A stretch of DNA of 64,000 nt from Erpobdella octoculata (GCA_963978895.1 OZ022238.1:21640732-21704731); one strand, 5' to 3'; positions 33,464-45,761 are shown, counted from the stretch's first letter. Numbers and translations are program-made. The notes: generated by a model not told the origin, from the letters alone.

Positions 33464-33466
<3 letters not shown>
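32943..33466. mobile_element. Non-autonomous hAT element with a BED-finger relic
   Basis: Ends TAGGGTTGCACCGG and its inverse GGTGCAACCCTA. Subterminal (GCCGGA)n repeats lie at both ends, and TA arrays flank both sides. The interior carries part of a transposase zinc-finger exon. Confidence 0.8.
33139..33396 (-). pseudogene. BED zinc finger fragment of a hAT transposase
   Basis: Minus-strand ICKHCYTELLRGKTNTPKSF followed by LLTHLRSTHP gives the C-x2-C...H-x4-H arrangement of BED fingers at the N-terminus of hAT transposases. The rest of the enzyme is deleted. Confidence 0.75.
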
Positions 33467-33559
<93 letters not shown>

Positions 33560-33560
33560 G
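33467..33560. repeat. (TA)n microsatellite
   Basis: TA array following the hAT right end, grading into TGTATG repeats. Confidence 0.94.
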
Positions 33561-33805
33561 ATATATATGTCTGTATGTATGTATGTATGTGTGTGTGCCT
33601 GTCTATCTGTTGCATTTTCCTATAAAAATGACATAATTGTACCTTATTCTTTTTCCAAAATAACTTTTTTAAATAGTTTTAAAAAAACATTCAAAAAATT
33701 ACAACCTATTCTCAGTACTTCCAAATGTACACAAAAAATTTCATAAAAATCCGTTCAGCCGTTTCGGAGTTCAATTACAAACACGATGACATGAGATTCT
33801 CATAT
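33561..33805 (-). mobile_element. Helitron 5' terminal region
   Basis: GTTGCATTTTCCTATAAAAA, CCGTTCAGCCGTTTCGGAG and ATGACATGAGATTCTCATAT match the 5' region of the Helitron at 56.60-56.80 kb. Its terminus has become the following (TA)n array. Confidence 0.7.
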
Positions 33806-34106
<301 letters not shown>

Positions 34107-34156
34107 TATATCTATAATTTTTTTTAAAATACCACCTTTTTCAAATGCACTAAAAA

Positions 34157-34568
34157 AAAATTTAATATTAAAAATTTTTTTTTATAATTCCACGTTTTTG
34201 TGAACTAAAAAAATAAAAATAATTTCTCTCTGGGCTGTGTAAGAAAGGTTTTTATGGAGGCTTGCATTAATTGTGAACATTGGTATAACAAACAAGCCAA
34301 AAGTTTTTGAAACTTAAAACATGGGGCGCCCTTTATATTCAAAAAAGAGTTCTATCTTGCTTATAAAATAACAGATGGTTAGTTTGAGTAAAAGGCGCCC
34401 CACGTTTTAAGTTTCAAAAATGTATGGCTTGTTTGTTATACCTAGGTTCTCAATTAATGCCTGCCTCTATAAAAAGGAATAAAATCATTTCTTACAAAAA
34501 TTATTTTTATCTTTTTAGTTCACAAAAACGTGGTATTAAAAAACAATTTAATATTTTATTTTTCTTAT
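34157..34568. mobile_element. Long fold-back element, ~150-bp arms
   Basis: Left arm (CCACGTTTTTGTGAACTAAA through CATGGGGCGCC, ~34190-34331) is inverted at ~34391-34533. The loop is about 60 bp. No coding capacity. Confidence 0.85.
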
Positions 34569-34899
34569 AATTACTTTATAATTTAAAATTTAGCACTTTT
34601 ATGATTTTAAAGATATAGTTCATGTTTTTTTTCAGCTCACAAGTATTGAATCATTATTTAATTTCCTTGATGACAATTGAGTCTTCCTAGATGAAGACGA
34701 ATGACTCTGCTATCTCTTTCCATCTTTTTTCTACCAGACTATTAAGTAGAAAACAAGAATGACAAATGTAGTGGATGTTAAAAACAACTAAAAGGTCATG
34801 AGGTGTCAATCCAAGTTTTGATTTTTTTTCTTTTTTTTTTAATTTAGCCCAAACCAGTAAAACCAGGCAAGAAACCAAGGACCTAAAACGAACGAATCT
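34569..34899. other. Non-coding AT-rich spacer
   Basis: No gene or repeat I can support. Confidence 0.5.
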
Positions 34900-34942
34900 A
34901 TCGATAAATGCTACCTCAACTGGGGCAGCCGATGTGTAAGCA

Positions 34943-35842
34943 TTGGGGACCCATGGTGTGGACAAAAAATGGACTACTGGCCGAACGACTAAATTTATTA
35001 AACCAAAGAATGAAATACGAATTGCCGCGTGGAACGTACGAACGGGTCATCACGTCGGCCAAAAGAAGATTATCGCCACCGAAATAACCAACTACAAAAT
35101 ATCGATCGCCGCCATATCGGAACTACGACTCACGGGATCCGGGACGATGATGATTAGCCCACCGACGACCGACGAGACTATTACGCTCTTCTACTCCGGT
35201 GGTGACAAGCGAGAGGCGGGTGTTGGATTTATGGTTGGCCAGCGGGCTGCCCACAGTGTCGTCGCCTTCCAACCAATTTCTGAACGTCTGGCAGTCCTTT
35301 CCATCGATGGCACAATCAAGACACACATCCTATCCGTCTACGCGCCGACCGAAACAAGCTCAGATGCTGCAAAAGACGCTTTCTACGCCGATCTACAAGC
35401 TGCGACTGATTCTATACCGCAAACCAAAGTTACCATATTGGCAGGCGACTTTAACGCTCACGTCGGCGACAACCGTAGTGGCTGGGAAGAAACGCTTGGA
35501 CGATTCGGCCACGGAAAAATCAACGACAATGGGCAGCGACTGTTGTCGTTTGCGTCAGTAAACAAACTCGTCATTGGCAACAGCCTCTTCCAACACCCGA
35601 AGAAGCATCGGCTCTCGTGGAGAAACCCGTCGGGGAAAGATTCGGCCATGCTCGACTACGTTCTGATCAACAAGCGTTTTCGATGGACGCTCAACGACGT
35701 TCGAGCAATGCGTGGCCCTGATTGCGGATCTGATTACTACCTCGTGCGGGCCAAAATACAACTTCGACTCCAAAAAACAAAGAAGAAGACGCAGGCGGCT
35801 GTAAAGAGAAACTGGACGTGCCTACGCGATCCGGCAGTTTGA
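34943..35842 (+). pseudogene. RTE apurinic endonuclease domain
   Basis: 299 codons. IRIAAWNVRTGHHV carries the first catalytic asparagine, followed by IAAISELRLTGSG (the glutamate block), APTETSSDAAKDAF, LAGDFNAHVGD and LDYVLINKRFR. These are the signatures of RTE/BovB endonucleases, which databases often mislabel craniofacial development protein 2. The frame ends at TGA 35840 and is followed by two or three further shifts before the RT frame, so the polyprotein is broken between domains. The Met choice follows the sequence only; the element's true 5' end is uncertain. Confidence 0.85.
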
Positions 35843-35940
35843 CACAAATTCCAGCTTGCTTTATCGAACAAGTTTGCGATCCTCAATACATAGGACGATG
35901 TCAACGATGAAGAAAAACAAATAACCAAATCCGTCATCGA

Positions 35941-37956
35941 ATGTGCGGCGCCGTTATGTCCACCGACCGTCGACGAACGCAGCCATGGATTTCGGATGAG
36001 TGTCTGGATTTGGTAGCTGAGCGGAAGAGAATCAAGCACGTCGATTGCGAACAATACCGGCGACTTAATCAAGAGGTAAGGCGGAAAATGAAGATCGAGC
36101 GAGAGGTGTATTGGAACGATGTTGCAGCCGAAATGGAAGAAGCCGCATCACGACATGAATATCGAACATTGTATCAGACACTACAACGTTTAGGCGGAAA
36201 AACGAAATCGATCAACGATAACATCATGAAAACGGATGGAAAGTTTGTTAGTTCGTCCTCCGATCGATTACAGAGGTGGCGGGAATTCTTCCACGAACTG
36301 TACAACCACGATCCGCCTGCAGGACCAGCCGCGGACCCGCCACAAATCGATCAACCGCAGATCCCATTTCCCGTCGACGTACCAACAATCGCCGAAATGA
36401 AAGCGGCCGTCAAATCGCTCAAGAACGGAAAAGCGCCGGGCATCGATCAAATTACAGCCGATATGATCAAAGCTGGTGGTGACATTCTATTGCAACGTCT
36501 ACACGTCCTATTGACATGCATCTGGGACACGGAGTACGTACCATCAGCGTGGAAGAAAGCGATCGTCGTTCCCATTTTGAAGAAAGGAGACAGTCGAGAA
36601 TGCAAAAACTACCGCGGCATTAGTCTCCTTTCAATCGTTGGAGAAGTATTCACGAAGATCATTCAGTCACGACTACAAAAATATTGTGAACAATCGTGCC
36701 GTGAGGAACAGGCCGCATTTCGACCGAATCGTGGATGCATCGATCAAATCTTCGCACTACGCCAACTCGTAGAAGAGAGGGTTCGATGTGGCCGGCGGAC
36801 TGTTATTGTCTTCATCGACTTCAAATCGGCTTTCGACTGCATCCATTGGCCATCATTGTGGACGGCATTGGAAAGAGAAAACATACCACCGAAAGTCATC
36901 CGTTTGTTACAAGCGTCGTATAGTGGTTCGACCAGCTGCATCCGAATTCGAAACGACCTATCGGACGAGTTTACCATTCAAACCGGTGTCCGACAGGGAG
37001 ACGTTGCCTCTCCGCTTTTATTTAAGGTCGTGATCGATGCGATCATGAGGAAATCGTTCGAAAGAAGGCGTGGTGTTCAATACGACAAAAACAACTTTGT
37101 CACTGATCTGATGTTCGCGGACGATAGCGCCGTATTCGCCGACACCGACGTGGAAGCTACAGATTGCCTAAACGACATCGGCGATATTGCCAAGTCATAC
37201 GGCCTAAAGATCAACGCCGAGAAGACCAAGGTATTAACAACGGACGGGTCGCCAGCTCATGTCCACCTAAATGATGTCCAGATCGAGCAAGTGACGAAAT
37301 TTAAATACCTTGGATCGATCGTGCAGGAAAAGAAGACGTCGTCGTCGGCCGACGTCCACAGCCGCGTTGGCCAGGCGACTGCGGCATTTGCAGCGCTCAG
37401 ATGGTGCGTTTGGAAGAGAACGAACATTGCAATCAAGACAAAAATTCGTCTTTACCGAACATTGATTCTTCCGATCCTCCCATATGGCTCGGAGACATGG
37501 ACATTGTTTAAATCCGATGTGAATAGACTTGAAGCATTCCAAATGCAATGCCTGCGGCGAATACTGGGATTCTCCATCCGCGACCGCATTCGAAACAAGA
37601 CGATCCGTGAACGGTGTGATCGACAACCACTGATCGACGAACACATCCAAAAACGGCGACTACGGTGGATCGGGCACGTCTGCCGAATGGATGATAAACG
37701 GCTTCCCAAAAGTTTACTTTGGCGGGAGCGACCGCCTGGCTGGCGCATCCAACGTTCGGCGCCAAAAAAAACATGGCTGAAAATTATTGATGGGGACCTC
37801 AAGAGGAAGCGACTGACCGCCGATGGGGCGAAAAGGGTTGCAGCCGATCGAGGAAAATGGAAGATTGTCGTGGAAGACGTTCGTGGTCCCGTGGCACCGA
37901 CAGCAGCGTATTGGCTTCGAGGACATCCGCCTCCCCAAGCGCCGGCTACGGACTAA
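35941..37956 (+). CDS. RTE reverse transcriptase
   Basis: 671 open codons. The N-terminal connector has WISDECLDLVAERKRIK. The RT blocks are KNGKAPGIDQITADMIKAGG, AIVVPILKKGDSRECKNYRG, QAAFRPNRGCIDQIFALRQL, FIDFKSAFDCIHW and GVRQGDVASPLLFKVVIDAI, with the catalytic FADD at 37114-37125. The C-terminal block ILPYGSETWTLFKSDV, RRILGFSIRDRIRNKTIRER and RWIGHVCRMDDKRLPKS is diagnostic of the RTE group. No internal stop, so this copy may be recent; the upstream shifts make it non-autonomous. Confidence 0.92.
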   Translation: MCGAVMSTDRRRTQPWISDECLDLVAERKRIKHVDCEQYRRLNQEVRRKMKIEREVYWNDVAAEMEEAASRHEYRTLYQTLQRLGGKTKSINDNIMKTDGKFVSSSSDRLQRWREFFHELYNHDPPAGPAADPPQIDQPQIPFPVDVPTIAEMKAAVKSLKNGKAPGIDQITADMIKAGGDILLQRLHVLLTCIWDTEYVPSAWKKAIVVPILKKGDSRECKNYRGISLLSIVGEVFTKIIQSRLQKYCEQSCREEQAAFRPNRGCIDQIFALRQLVEERVRCGRRTVIVFIDFKSAFDCIHWPSLWTALERENIPPKVIRLLQASYSGSTSCIRIRNDLSDEFTIQTGVRQGDVASPLLFKVVIDAIMRKSFERRRGVQYDKNNFVTDLMFADDSAVFADTDVEATDCLNDIGDIAKSYGLKINAEKTKVLTTDGSPAHVHLNDVQIEQVTKFKYLGSIVQEKKTSSSADVHSRVGQATAAFAALRWCVWKRTNIAIKTKIRLYRTLILPILPYGSETWTLFKSDVNRLEAFQMQCLRRILGFSIRDRIRNKTIRERCDRQPLIDEHIQKRRLRWIGHVCRMDDKRLPKSLLWRERPPGWRIQRSAPKKTWLKIIDGDLKRKRLTADGAKRVAADRGKWKIVVEDVRGPVAPTAAYWLRGHPPPQAPATD

Positions 37957-37985
37957 ATAATAATAATAATAATAAATAATAATAC

Positions 37986-38400
37986 GTTCTTGGGACGAAG
38001 CGTTTGAGCTCGGCTTTGATTATCAGTCAGTCAGTCAAGACATGTTCTTTTACTTATATAGATAGATTGTTGATTTTTAAGTGGCAGTTACTCTAATAAC
38101 TAATCAACCATATTTTCCATTCCATTTTTGAGGTTCCAGAAAATAAATTATTTAAATACGATTACACATGTATAATTTTAATTTTTAGAAGATCCCAAAT
38201 ACTCAATTTTAAAACCTTCACTTTTTTAGTTTTTTTCACCCCACATTTGAGGTTCTGGAAACCAAATTGAAAAAAATGGTGAAACACGTATTTCATTATT
38301 TTTTAAGTAGATACTAAATAGTAATTTTTACATCTGTAGCATTTACAGTTTATGAGTAGCTGTTACTTTAAGAAACAAATAACCCTATTTTCCACCCCAC
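37986..38400 (-). mobile_element. Helitron-like 5' end and 157-bp satellite (reverse copies)
   Basis: GAAGCGTTTGAGCTCGG, (GTCA)n and GACATGTTCTTTTA are the reverse of the 9.25-kb terminus. Beyond it two or so reverse satellite units run to TTCCACCCCAC at 38400, presumably from an adjoining copy. Confidence 0.65.
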
Positions 38401-39267
38401 AATGGACTATATTGCAAAAAAATAGCCGACAAAAAAACCACATATATTGTGTGATAGTGGAAAAACCGACTACGAAAAGCACAATATTAATTGGATTTGA
38501 TCGGGAAAAACATGAAAAAAACATTATTTGATGGGTGATAGTGAAAAAACAGCCTACGAAAAACACAATATTTAATGGATAGTATCGTAAAAAACAGCCT
38601 ACGAAAAAACAACATATTTTGGGTGATAGTGAAAAAAAAGCCTAAGAAAAAACCAAAACTTTAATGGCTGATAATGAAAAAAACAGCCAACCTTCAATGG
38701 CTGATGTTGGGAAAACCCGCCGATGTACTACTTCGGTGATTTATTTATTTTCAACTTGTTTATATTGAGTTGTGACGTATGCTCAAAATATATCCGCAAA
38801 GCGTCGAGCTTTCCAATAATCGGAATAATATTAGCAAATTAGTTAATATTCGTAAATAATAATATTATTAATAAATAAAATAAGAGGAATAATAATTACA
38901 AAATAGAAAAACGTCGTTAATAATAATTTCATTAAATATATCCGCAAAGCGTCGAACTTTCCATTAATATGATTAATATTAGCAAAATAGTTAATCTTCG
39001 TTGATAGTAATATTATTAATAATTAAATTAAGAGGAATAATAATTGCAAAATAGTAAAATGTCGTTAATAATAATTTCATTAAATATATCCGCAAAGCGT
39101 AGAACTTTCCAATAATAGGAATAGTATTAGCAAATTAGTTAATTTTCGTTATTAATAATATTATTAATAATTAAAATAAGAAGAATAATAATTGCAAAAC
39201 AGTAAATTGTCGTTAATAATAATTTACAGCTTGTTTAAAATTGGGGAAAACCCACCGACTACTACTT
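38401..39267. repeat. Repeat field A: CCTACGAAAAAAC motifs and a 148-bp satellite
   Basis: First a degenerate ~60-bp repeat (GTGATAGTGAAAAAACAGCC-like) at 38401-38720. Then a ~148-bp tandem repeat whose ATATCCGCAAAGCGT landmark falls near 38790, 38939 and 39087. No coding. Confidence 0.85.
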
Positions 39268-41326
39268 GGGTGCGTTGTTAAATTCATCGGATATGTTAAT
39301 TGGATGCATCCCATGAGCAAAAATGCGTTGTTAATTACATCCGGGGTTGAAGTGTCGCGCGTTGTTAATTACATCCCTTAGTCATCGGATGTGCATCCGA
39401 TAAATCCTGCTATGATTTAAGATCGCCACCGCCATACCACTGCAGACGAGACTTTCTTAGTTCGAAAGGATAGTTTTAATTTGAATTTAAAACTTAGATT
39501 TTCTAATATTGTGGAAGCGGAGAGGTTTATTGCTGATTTTTTGTTTCAAGATTCGTATGATCATGGTAAGGTCTAGAGTCTAGACTGACTCTAAACAGAA
39601 TTTGTATGTGATGATGTTGTACTTGAACACTTTATTTAATGGTCCCCTGTAATCATGGAGGCATCCTCCCACAAAACGAATTGTACAGTTTATTGAGGGT
39701 CACATATGTCTGCATTACTACTGGACAAAACTGATGTTTTGAGTTGCAGCAAATTATATTTAATGTATGGATCAATCTAATGTATCAATTAAATAGCAGA
39801 TAATGTTTATTCATCTGAAGTTAGGCAAGAAGGCAGTCCAATGAGTTGGTGAGGGGATTATATGGCACTGAACCCTGAATGACTATTGGCTTAATCATTA
39901 TGTTCTGTATAATAAAGTAGAAAGTTTTGTAACTTTAATAGACAGAGACGGCTTAGGATGGGTGATTATGGACCTTAAAATCATCTATTAACTATTTGTA
40001 GCACTAAGTTTTGTTATGCAGCTGTGATAGACAAAAGTAGGAGCATGATCAGCGTTGTCGGCCCTCCATCACAAACTGTTTGGCTCCTAGCAGTTGGTAT
40101 GATATTGCTATAAATGTTTTTAAATTGTTATAGATTTAAAGGTAGTTTTCCTGTTTTCTTAGACTTGGTTCCTGAGACAATTCAAGAACTCAACAAGAAA
40201 AACAAGAGAGGGATGAAAAAATCTTTGGACTTATGGAACTTCTTATAGACGTTAACAAAGAAATTTAAAATTGATGGAATAAATTTATTTAAATCAAAAT
40301 AAACAAATTTAATTAAAAAGTTGTTGTGTTAATAAATCCTTTTTTACGAGGTAGTTTTCAAATCTTTTTCCAGAGGGGTATATGAGTGATCATCATTGGT
40401 GTTGCTCTCTTTGAAATCAACTAAATCATCAGTCCAGGCAAAGGTTGTGTAAGCAACAAGCTGTCAAGACCATTGTGGAAGCAGTTCTTGGGCAGGCAAC
40501 ATCTAAGTACTTCAACCTTCTAAACCTCCCTTTAGAAAAAAATAGTATTAGTCTACAAGTTTTAAAAATAAGGGATTTTCAACTATTGTAAATTACCTCA
40601 AATGTTGACTTCTTCATTTGAAAATAGGATTTAAAATCTAAATCACACATTACACATAAAATGAAATCTTCTGTGGCCTTGTTGCTCTGTAACTTTATCA
40701 CCTATAAAATAATTGCACCAAAAGTACACAAAAGCTCTTATAACAATGATAATAAAATCTAGTATTCCTTGGAAGGCTGAATTCCAATTTTTGTAATTGA
40801 TCATATACACATACAAATTAAATTTTAAAGGAGACATTAGATTGATTAGATTAATCTAGATTGGTCAATCACAGCTGCAAAACAAAACTTAGTGATACAA
40901 ATATATTTGTATAAGATGATTTTAAAGTCCATAGTCATCAATCTAACATTAATCTAGAATCTAGATTAATCTAACATTTTAATACTTCAAGATTATTCTG
41001 TACTGTATATCTCTGTACACTGCAGAGCTGTATTAACTCAAATTCAGCACCAATATACTAATAAAGCGTCTCAAATGAAAATTAAGCTATAACCTAGCTA
41101 ACCTTTGTCATCTTCCGATTCAGAGTCATAAAAAACGTGTTTTATACATTCAGTGGCAATTATTAAATTGGAACTCGAAAGATCGGCAAAAAAATTTTAT
41201 TGGATCCATTTTGTTTACATCCGCCTGACTCATCTGCCGTTGTTAAATACATCCCACATCCAATCAATCCTTGCATCCATCCGATAAATCTCGGATGCAG
41301 CGCTGGATGTATTTAACAACGCACCC
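39268..41326. mobile_element. PIF/Harbinger-like transposon, copy 2 (2.06 kb)
   Basis: Perfect 14-bp ends GGGTGCGTTGTTAA, and interior colinear with copy 1. It lacks a ~480-bp segment present in copy 1 (30416-30898); TGA microhomology at the junction suggests an internal deletion. The ACTACTTCGGTGATTTATT target is seen empty at 38728. Confidence 0.7.
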
Positions 41327-44300
41327 TTTCGGTGATTTATTAATTTTCAACTTGTTTATATTTAGCAATGACGTACGATGCATTATATATATCCGCATAG
41401 CGTTAAACTTTCGCGGCTAATAACTTTTTATTTAAACATTTTGACAAAAAAGTGCCCTAACAAACCTTGTTCAGCGTTTCATAATCTATCAACGTGAGTT
41501 TTTTCAGACCTGCAGATGCTAATCGGGTGACATAATACATAATACATACATCATTGCGCTTTTATGTTAGGAAACAAGCACTTGACGCACGCTTCGCGAG
41601 CGAAGCGCGTGAATTTTTACTTATTAATAGTAAATGTAGTCACACTAAAATCGCACTCTAAGCTCAAAAACAACACCAATGCGCTATTATAGTAATAACT
41701 TTACGCACGCTTCGCAAGCGAAGCGTGTGACTATTATAGCCAGTACCGTAAAACGGGGTGACTTTGCCCGTGCGGGTGACTTTGGCCCAGCCTTTAAACG
41801 CATAAAAATATATTAAAAAAATTTTTTTTTTAAACTTTCGCTAGGTCACGCCATACATCACTACTATGCACACCTTTTTAGCATAATTGTTCATAGAAAT
41901 ATAATTTGTACTTTAAAATATAGGTTGATTTATTTTGGGCCAAAGTCACCCGCACGGGCAAAGTCACCCCGTTTTACGGTAGCTGATGATTTTTCACTTG
42001 AACACGTTTTGGAATGGTCTTCTCTTTGATTGGATGATTTGAAAAAAGCTGCCTACAAAAAAACCTACGGAAAAAAAACTTTTATTGGGCAATATTGGAA
42101 AAACATCCTACGAAAAAACTCAACCTTTAATGTCTGATAATGAAAAAAACCGTCTACCAAAAAACCCAGCCTTCAATGGTTGATATTGGGAAAACCCGCC
42201 GGTGATTTATTTATTTTCAACTTGTTAATATTGAGTTTTGACGTATGCTCAAAATATATCCGCAAAGCGTCGAACTTTCCAATAATAGGACTAATAGCAA
42301 AATAGTTAATTTTCTTAAATAATAATATTATTAATAATTAAAATAAGAGGAATAATAATTTCAAAATAATAAAATGTCGTTAATAATAATTTCATTAAAT
42401 GTATCCGCAAAGCGTCGAACTTTCCAATAATAGGAATAATATTAGCAAATTGGTTAATTTTCGTAAATAATAATATTATTAATAATTGAAATAAGAGGAA
42501 TAATAATTGCAAATCAGTAAAATGTCCTTAATATTAATTTCATTGAATATATCCGCAAAGCGTAGAACTTTCCAATAATAGTAATAATATTAGCAAATTA
42601 GTTAATTTTCGTTATTAATAATTAAAATAAGAAGAATAATAATTGCAAAATAGTAAATTGTCGTTAATAATATTTTACAACTTGTTTAAAATTGGGAAAA
42701 TCCCGCGACTATTACTTCGGTCATTTATTTATTTATTTTCAACTTGTTTATATTGAAAGATGACGTTCGATGCATTATATATATCCGCAAAGCGTAGAAC
42801 TTTCGCGGATAATAACTTTTTATTTAAACATTTTTAACAAAAAAGTGCCCTAACAAACCGTGATCAGTGTCTCATAATCTACCAACGTGAGTTTTTTCAG
42901 ACCTGTAGATGCTAATCGAGTGACATACATACATAATACATATTACATCATTGCGCTTTTATAGTAGGGACCAGCACTTGACGCACGCTTTGCGCGCGAA
43001 GCGTGTGAGGTTTTACATAGCGAAGCGTGTGACTATTTTAGCCATTAGCTGATGACTTTCAACTTGGAAACGTTGCGGAATGGTCTTCTCTTTGAATGGC
43101 TAAATTTGAAAAATCCGCCTACGAAAAAAACAACCTTGATTGGCTGATATTGAAAAAACTGCCTACGAACAAAACCACCTTTATTTATTTTTAACTTGTT
43201 TATAATGTATGATGACGTAATCTCAAAACTATAGGAAAAACACGCCTTCGGTGATTTGTTTATTTTCAACTTCTTTATATTGTTTGATGACGTAATCTCA
43301 AAATTTTTGGGAAAACCCGCCTTCGGTGATTTATTTTCAACTTGTTTATAATGAAAGATGACGTACGATGCATTATATATATCCGCCTAGCGTTAAACTT
43401 TCGTGGTTAATAACTTTTTATTTAAACATTTTAGCAAAAAAGTGCCCTAACAAACCGTGTTCAGCGTCTCATAATCTATCAACGTGAGTTTTTTCAGACC
43501 TGCAGATGCAAATCGGGTGACATACATCATTGCGCTTTTATAGTAGGGACCAGCACTTGACGCACGCTTCGCGCGCGAAGCGTGTGATTTTTCAGCTAGT
43601 CGCAGATGATTTTTCACTTGGAAACGTTTTGGAATAATCTTCTCTTTGAATGGCTAAAATTGAAAAAACCGCATACGAAAAAAACATCCTTTAATATACA
43701 TCATTGCGCTTTTATGTTAGGAATTGACGCACGCTTCGCGCGCGAAGCGTGTGAGGTTTTACATTTTAATAGTAAAGGTAGTCGCACTCAAAGCTCAAAT
43801 ACAACACCAATGCGCTATTATAGTAATAACTATTTTAGCCAGTAGCAGATGATTTTTCACTTGAACACGTTTTGCAATGGTCTTCTCTTTGAATGAATGA
43901 TTTAGGAAAATCTGCCTAAGAAAAAAAAACCTTTAATGGGTGATAATAGAAAAAACAGCCTACAAAAAAACATATTTATTGGGTGATAGTGAAAAAACTC
44001 CTACAAAAAAAACCTATATTGGATGTTTTTGGAAATAACAGCCTACGAACAACACAATATTTATTAAAAGGTATCGGAAAAAACAGCCAACGAAAAAAAA
44101 CTGTAACGGCTACTATACAAAAAAACTCCTACGAAAAAAAACTTTTATTGTGCGATATTGGAAAAAGAATCTTACGAAAAAACCGAACCTTTATTGGCTG
44201 ATAATGAAAAAAAACCGCCTAAGAAAAAACCCAACCTTTATTGGCTGTTAATGAAATAAACCGCCTACAAAAAACCCAACCTTCAATGGCGGTAATTGGG

Positions 44301-44400
44301 AAAAGCCGCCGTCTACTACTTCGGCGAATTGTTTATTTTCAACTTGTTTATATTCAGCGATGACGTACGTTGTTTTTTATTTATCCGCAAAGCGTCGAAC
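41327..44400. repeat. Repeat field B: GC-rich palindrome, CCTACGAAAAAAC motif, 148-bp satellite
   Basis: Continues field A. GACGCACGCTTCGCGCGCGA with AGCGTGTGA occurs near 41584, 41703, 42980, 43560 and 43727. CCGCCTACGAAAAAA-type repeats recur at ~42050-42190, 43110-43170 and 43900-44280. A second run of the 148-bp satellite spans 42250-42690. Short open frames here encode nothing recognisable. Confidence 0.8.
41746..41979. mobile_element. TA-flanked MITE (mariner-type), 234 bp
   Basis: Terminal inverted repeats of ~45 bp (CCGTAAAACGGGGTGACTTT...) are perfect by eye and flanked by TA on both sides. A related sequence at 43834 (TTTTAGCCAGTAGCAGATGA) shows the empty site, with a single TA. 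Confidence 0.88.
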
Positions 44401-45761
44401 TTTACAATAATAGGAATAAAATATTATTCAACTTATTAAGCAACTAACTTAGTTAATTTTATGTGGAGGCTTGTTAAAATAGCTCTTGTATCTTTCCTCC
44501 AGTTACATGTCTATTATTGTTGAAACAAGTTCTTCTGCACATGAGGATATTGCTAAGCATTGTCTCAATGTCAAAACTGTTTGCTTGTGTGTTATAATAA
44601 ACAGCAAACAATTGGACTATGATATGATGTGCATTGTTTATCTACAAAATCCTCATAATCTACACTTCCCAGTTTACTTCAGCCAGCATGACAAAAGTTG
44701 CTAACAGTGTCTCTGAATTGAATTAAAATTTGACAATGTTTAAGGGTGGTGTTAGTGTTTAGTGTTTAGAATGTCTCTTCGGAAGCACTGAAGTGTCACA
44801 GCCAATGTAACAGCAGTTGGCAAACCATTCTCAGTCTGGCAACCCCGAACCTTCTGTCTGCAGCACTCTTGATATGTGTGGTGGACACAAGAAGTAAAGT
44901 CGTGGACGAAGATTTGAATCTTCTGCTCGACTGAATTGTGCTCAATATAATAATTTTTGAAGCTAGATAACAGTTATTATTATAATTATTTAATAAGTTG
45001 AAACTTATACTTTGTTTTTAGAATTAAAATTTATGTTATTCTAAAAACCAGTGTTTGATAAATTTCTTGTCTTTAAGATGTTTGAGCATGGTCTTCCTTT
45101 AAAAAGTGGTACGATTCCCATAACCGGCACCCCCTTCAGCTATTTTCAAATAAGGTTGTGTTTTCAGGTTGCATTGCTTTTTAAATACTGGAGAATTTCG
45201 AAAACGTAGACTAGTTGAGTGTACATAATCGTTTATACAGAGGAGTTAAACTAGTTTAAGCATTTGATAAGCAACAACATTCTTCGGGCAGCTCCATAAG
45301 CAAACAGAAAATAAAAGTTTGGTCAAAAAAATATAGAAATAAATAACTAAACTATTTTATAAGCATTTGAGCGTAAGAAGTTCAAATTTCGTGGAGATAA
45401 TTTGTAAATTAAGCGTCACTTTTTACGCAGAAATAGAAAAAGCTGGCTGTTGATTGGTTGGCGTTAATAAACAGATTCGCGAGTTTTGAGCAACTTCTTC
45501 TGCTAATATCTTTTTTTAGGGACCGATCTGTGTCTGGTATCTCTTTCCAGCTCTTAGTTATAACAAATACTATAGTTTAATGGGTAAAACAGTAGAATCC
45601 GGGGTACAAACAACAACAAGTATTGCCGCTATTTTGATTGACAGGTCTAAATAGAATGTTTGACAGCTAGTGTTGCGGTTTTTTATATGATTTAATGGAA
45701 AGCCAGTGTGTTAATGTTTAGAACAGACAAAATAACCAATAACTTTATTTAACAAATAATA
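44401..45761. other. Mostly featureless DNA; unrecognised short frames
   Basis: An open frame at 44486-44704 (72 codons) has no recognisable domain. One end of a distant inverted repeat lies at 45577-45612. Nothing else supported. Confidence 0.5.

Larger units (their letters stand above)
34900..37985 (+). mobile_element. RTE-type non-LTR retrotransposon, nearly complete, GC-rich
   Basis: Endonuclease, reverse transcriptase and C-terminal domain in RTE order, with a short (ATA)n 3' tail at 37957-37985. It is far richer in GC than its surroundings. It interrupts a reverse-oriented Helitron-like copy whose GAAGCGTTTGAGCTCGG sequence resumes at 37995. Confidence 0.88.

Noticed and set aside
38401..44400. 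CRISPR-like array
   Set aside because: Repeats are long, imperfect satellites without unique constant-length spacers, in a eukaryotic context.
44486..44704. 72-codon frame as a gene
   Set aside because: No recognised motif, no splice or regulatory context.
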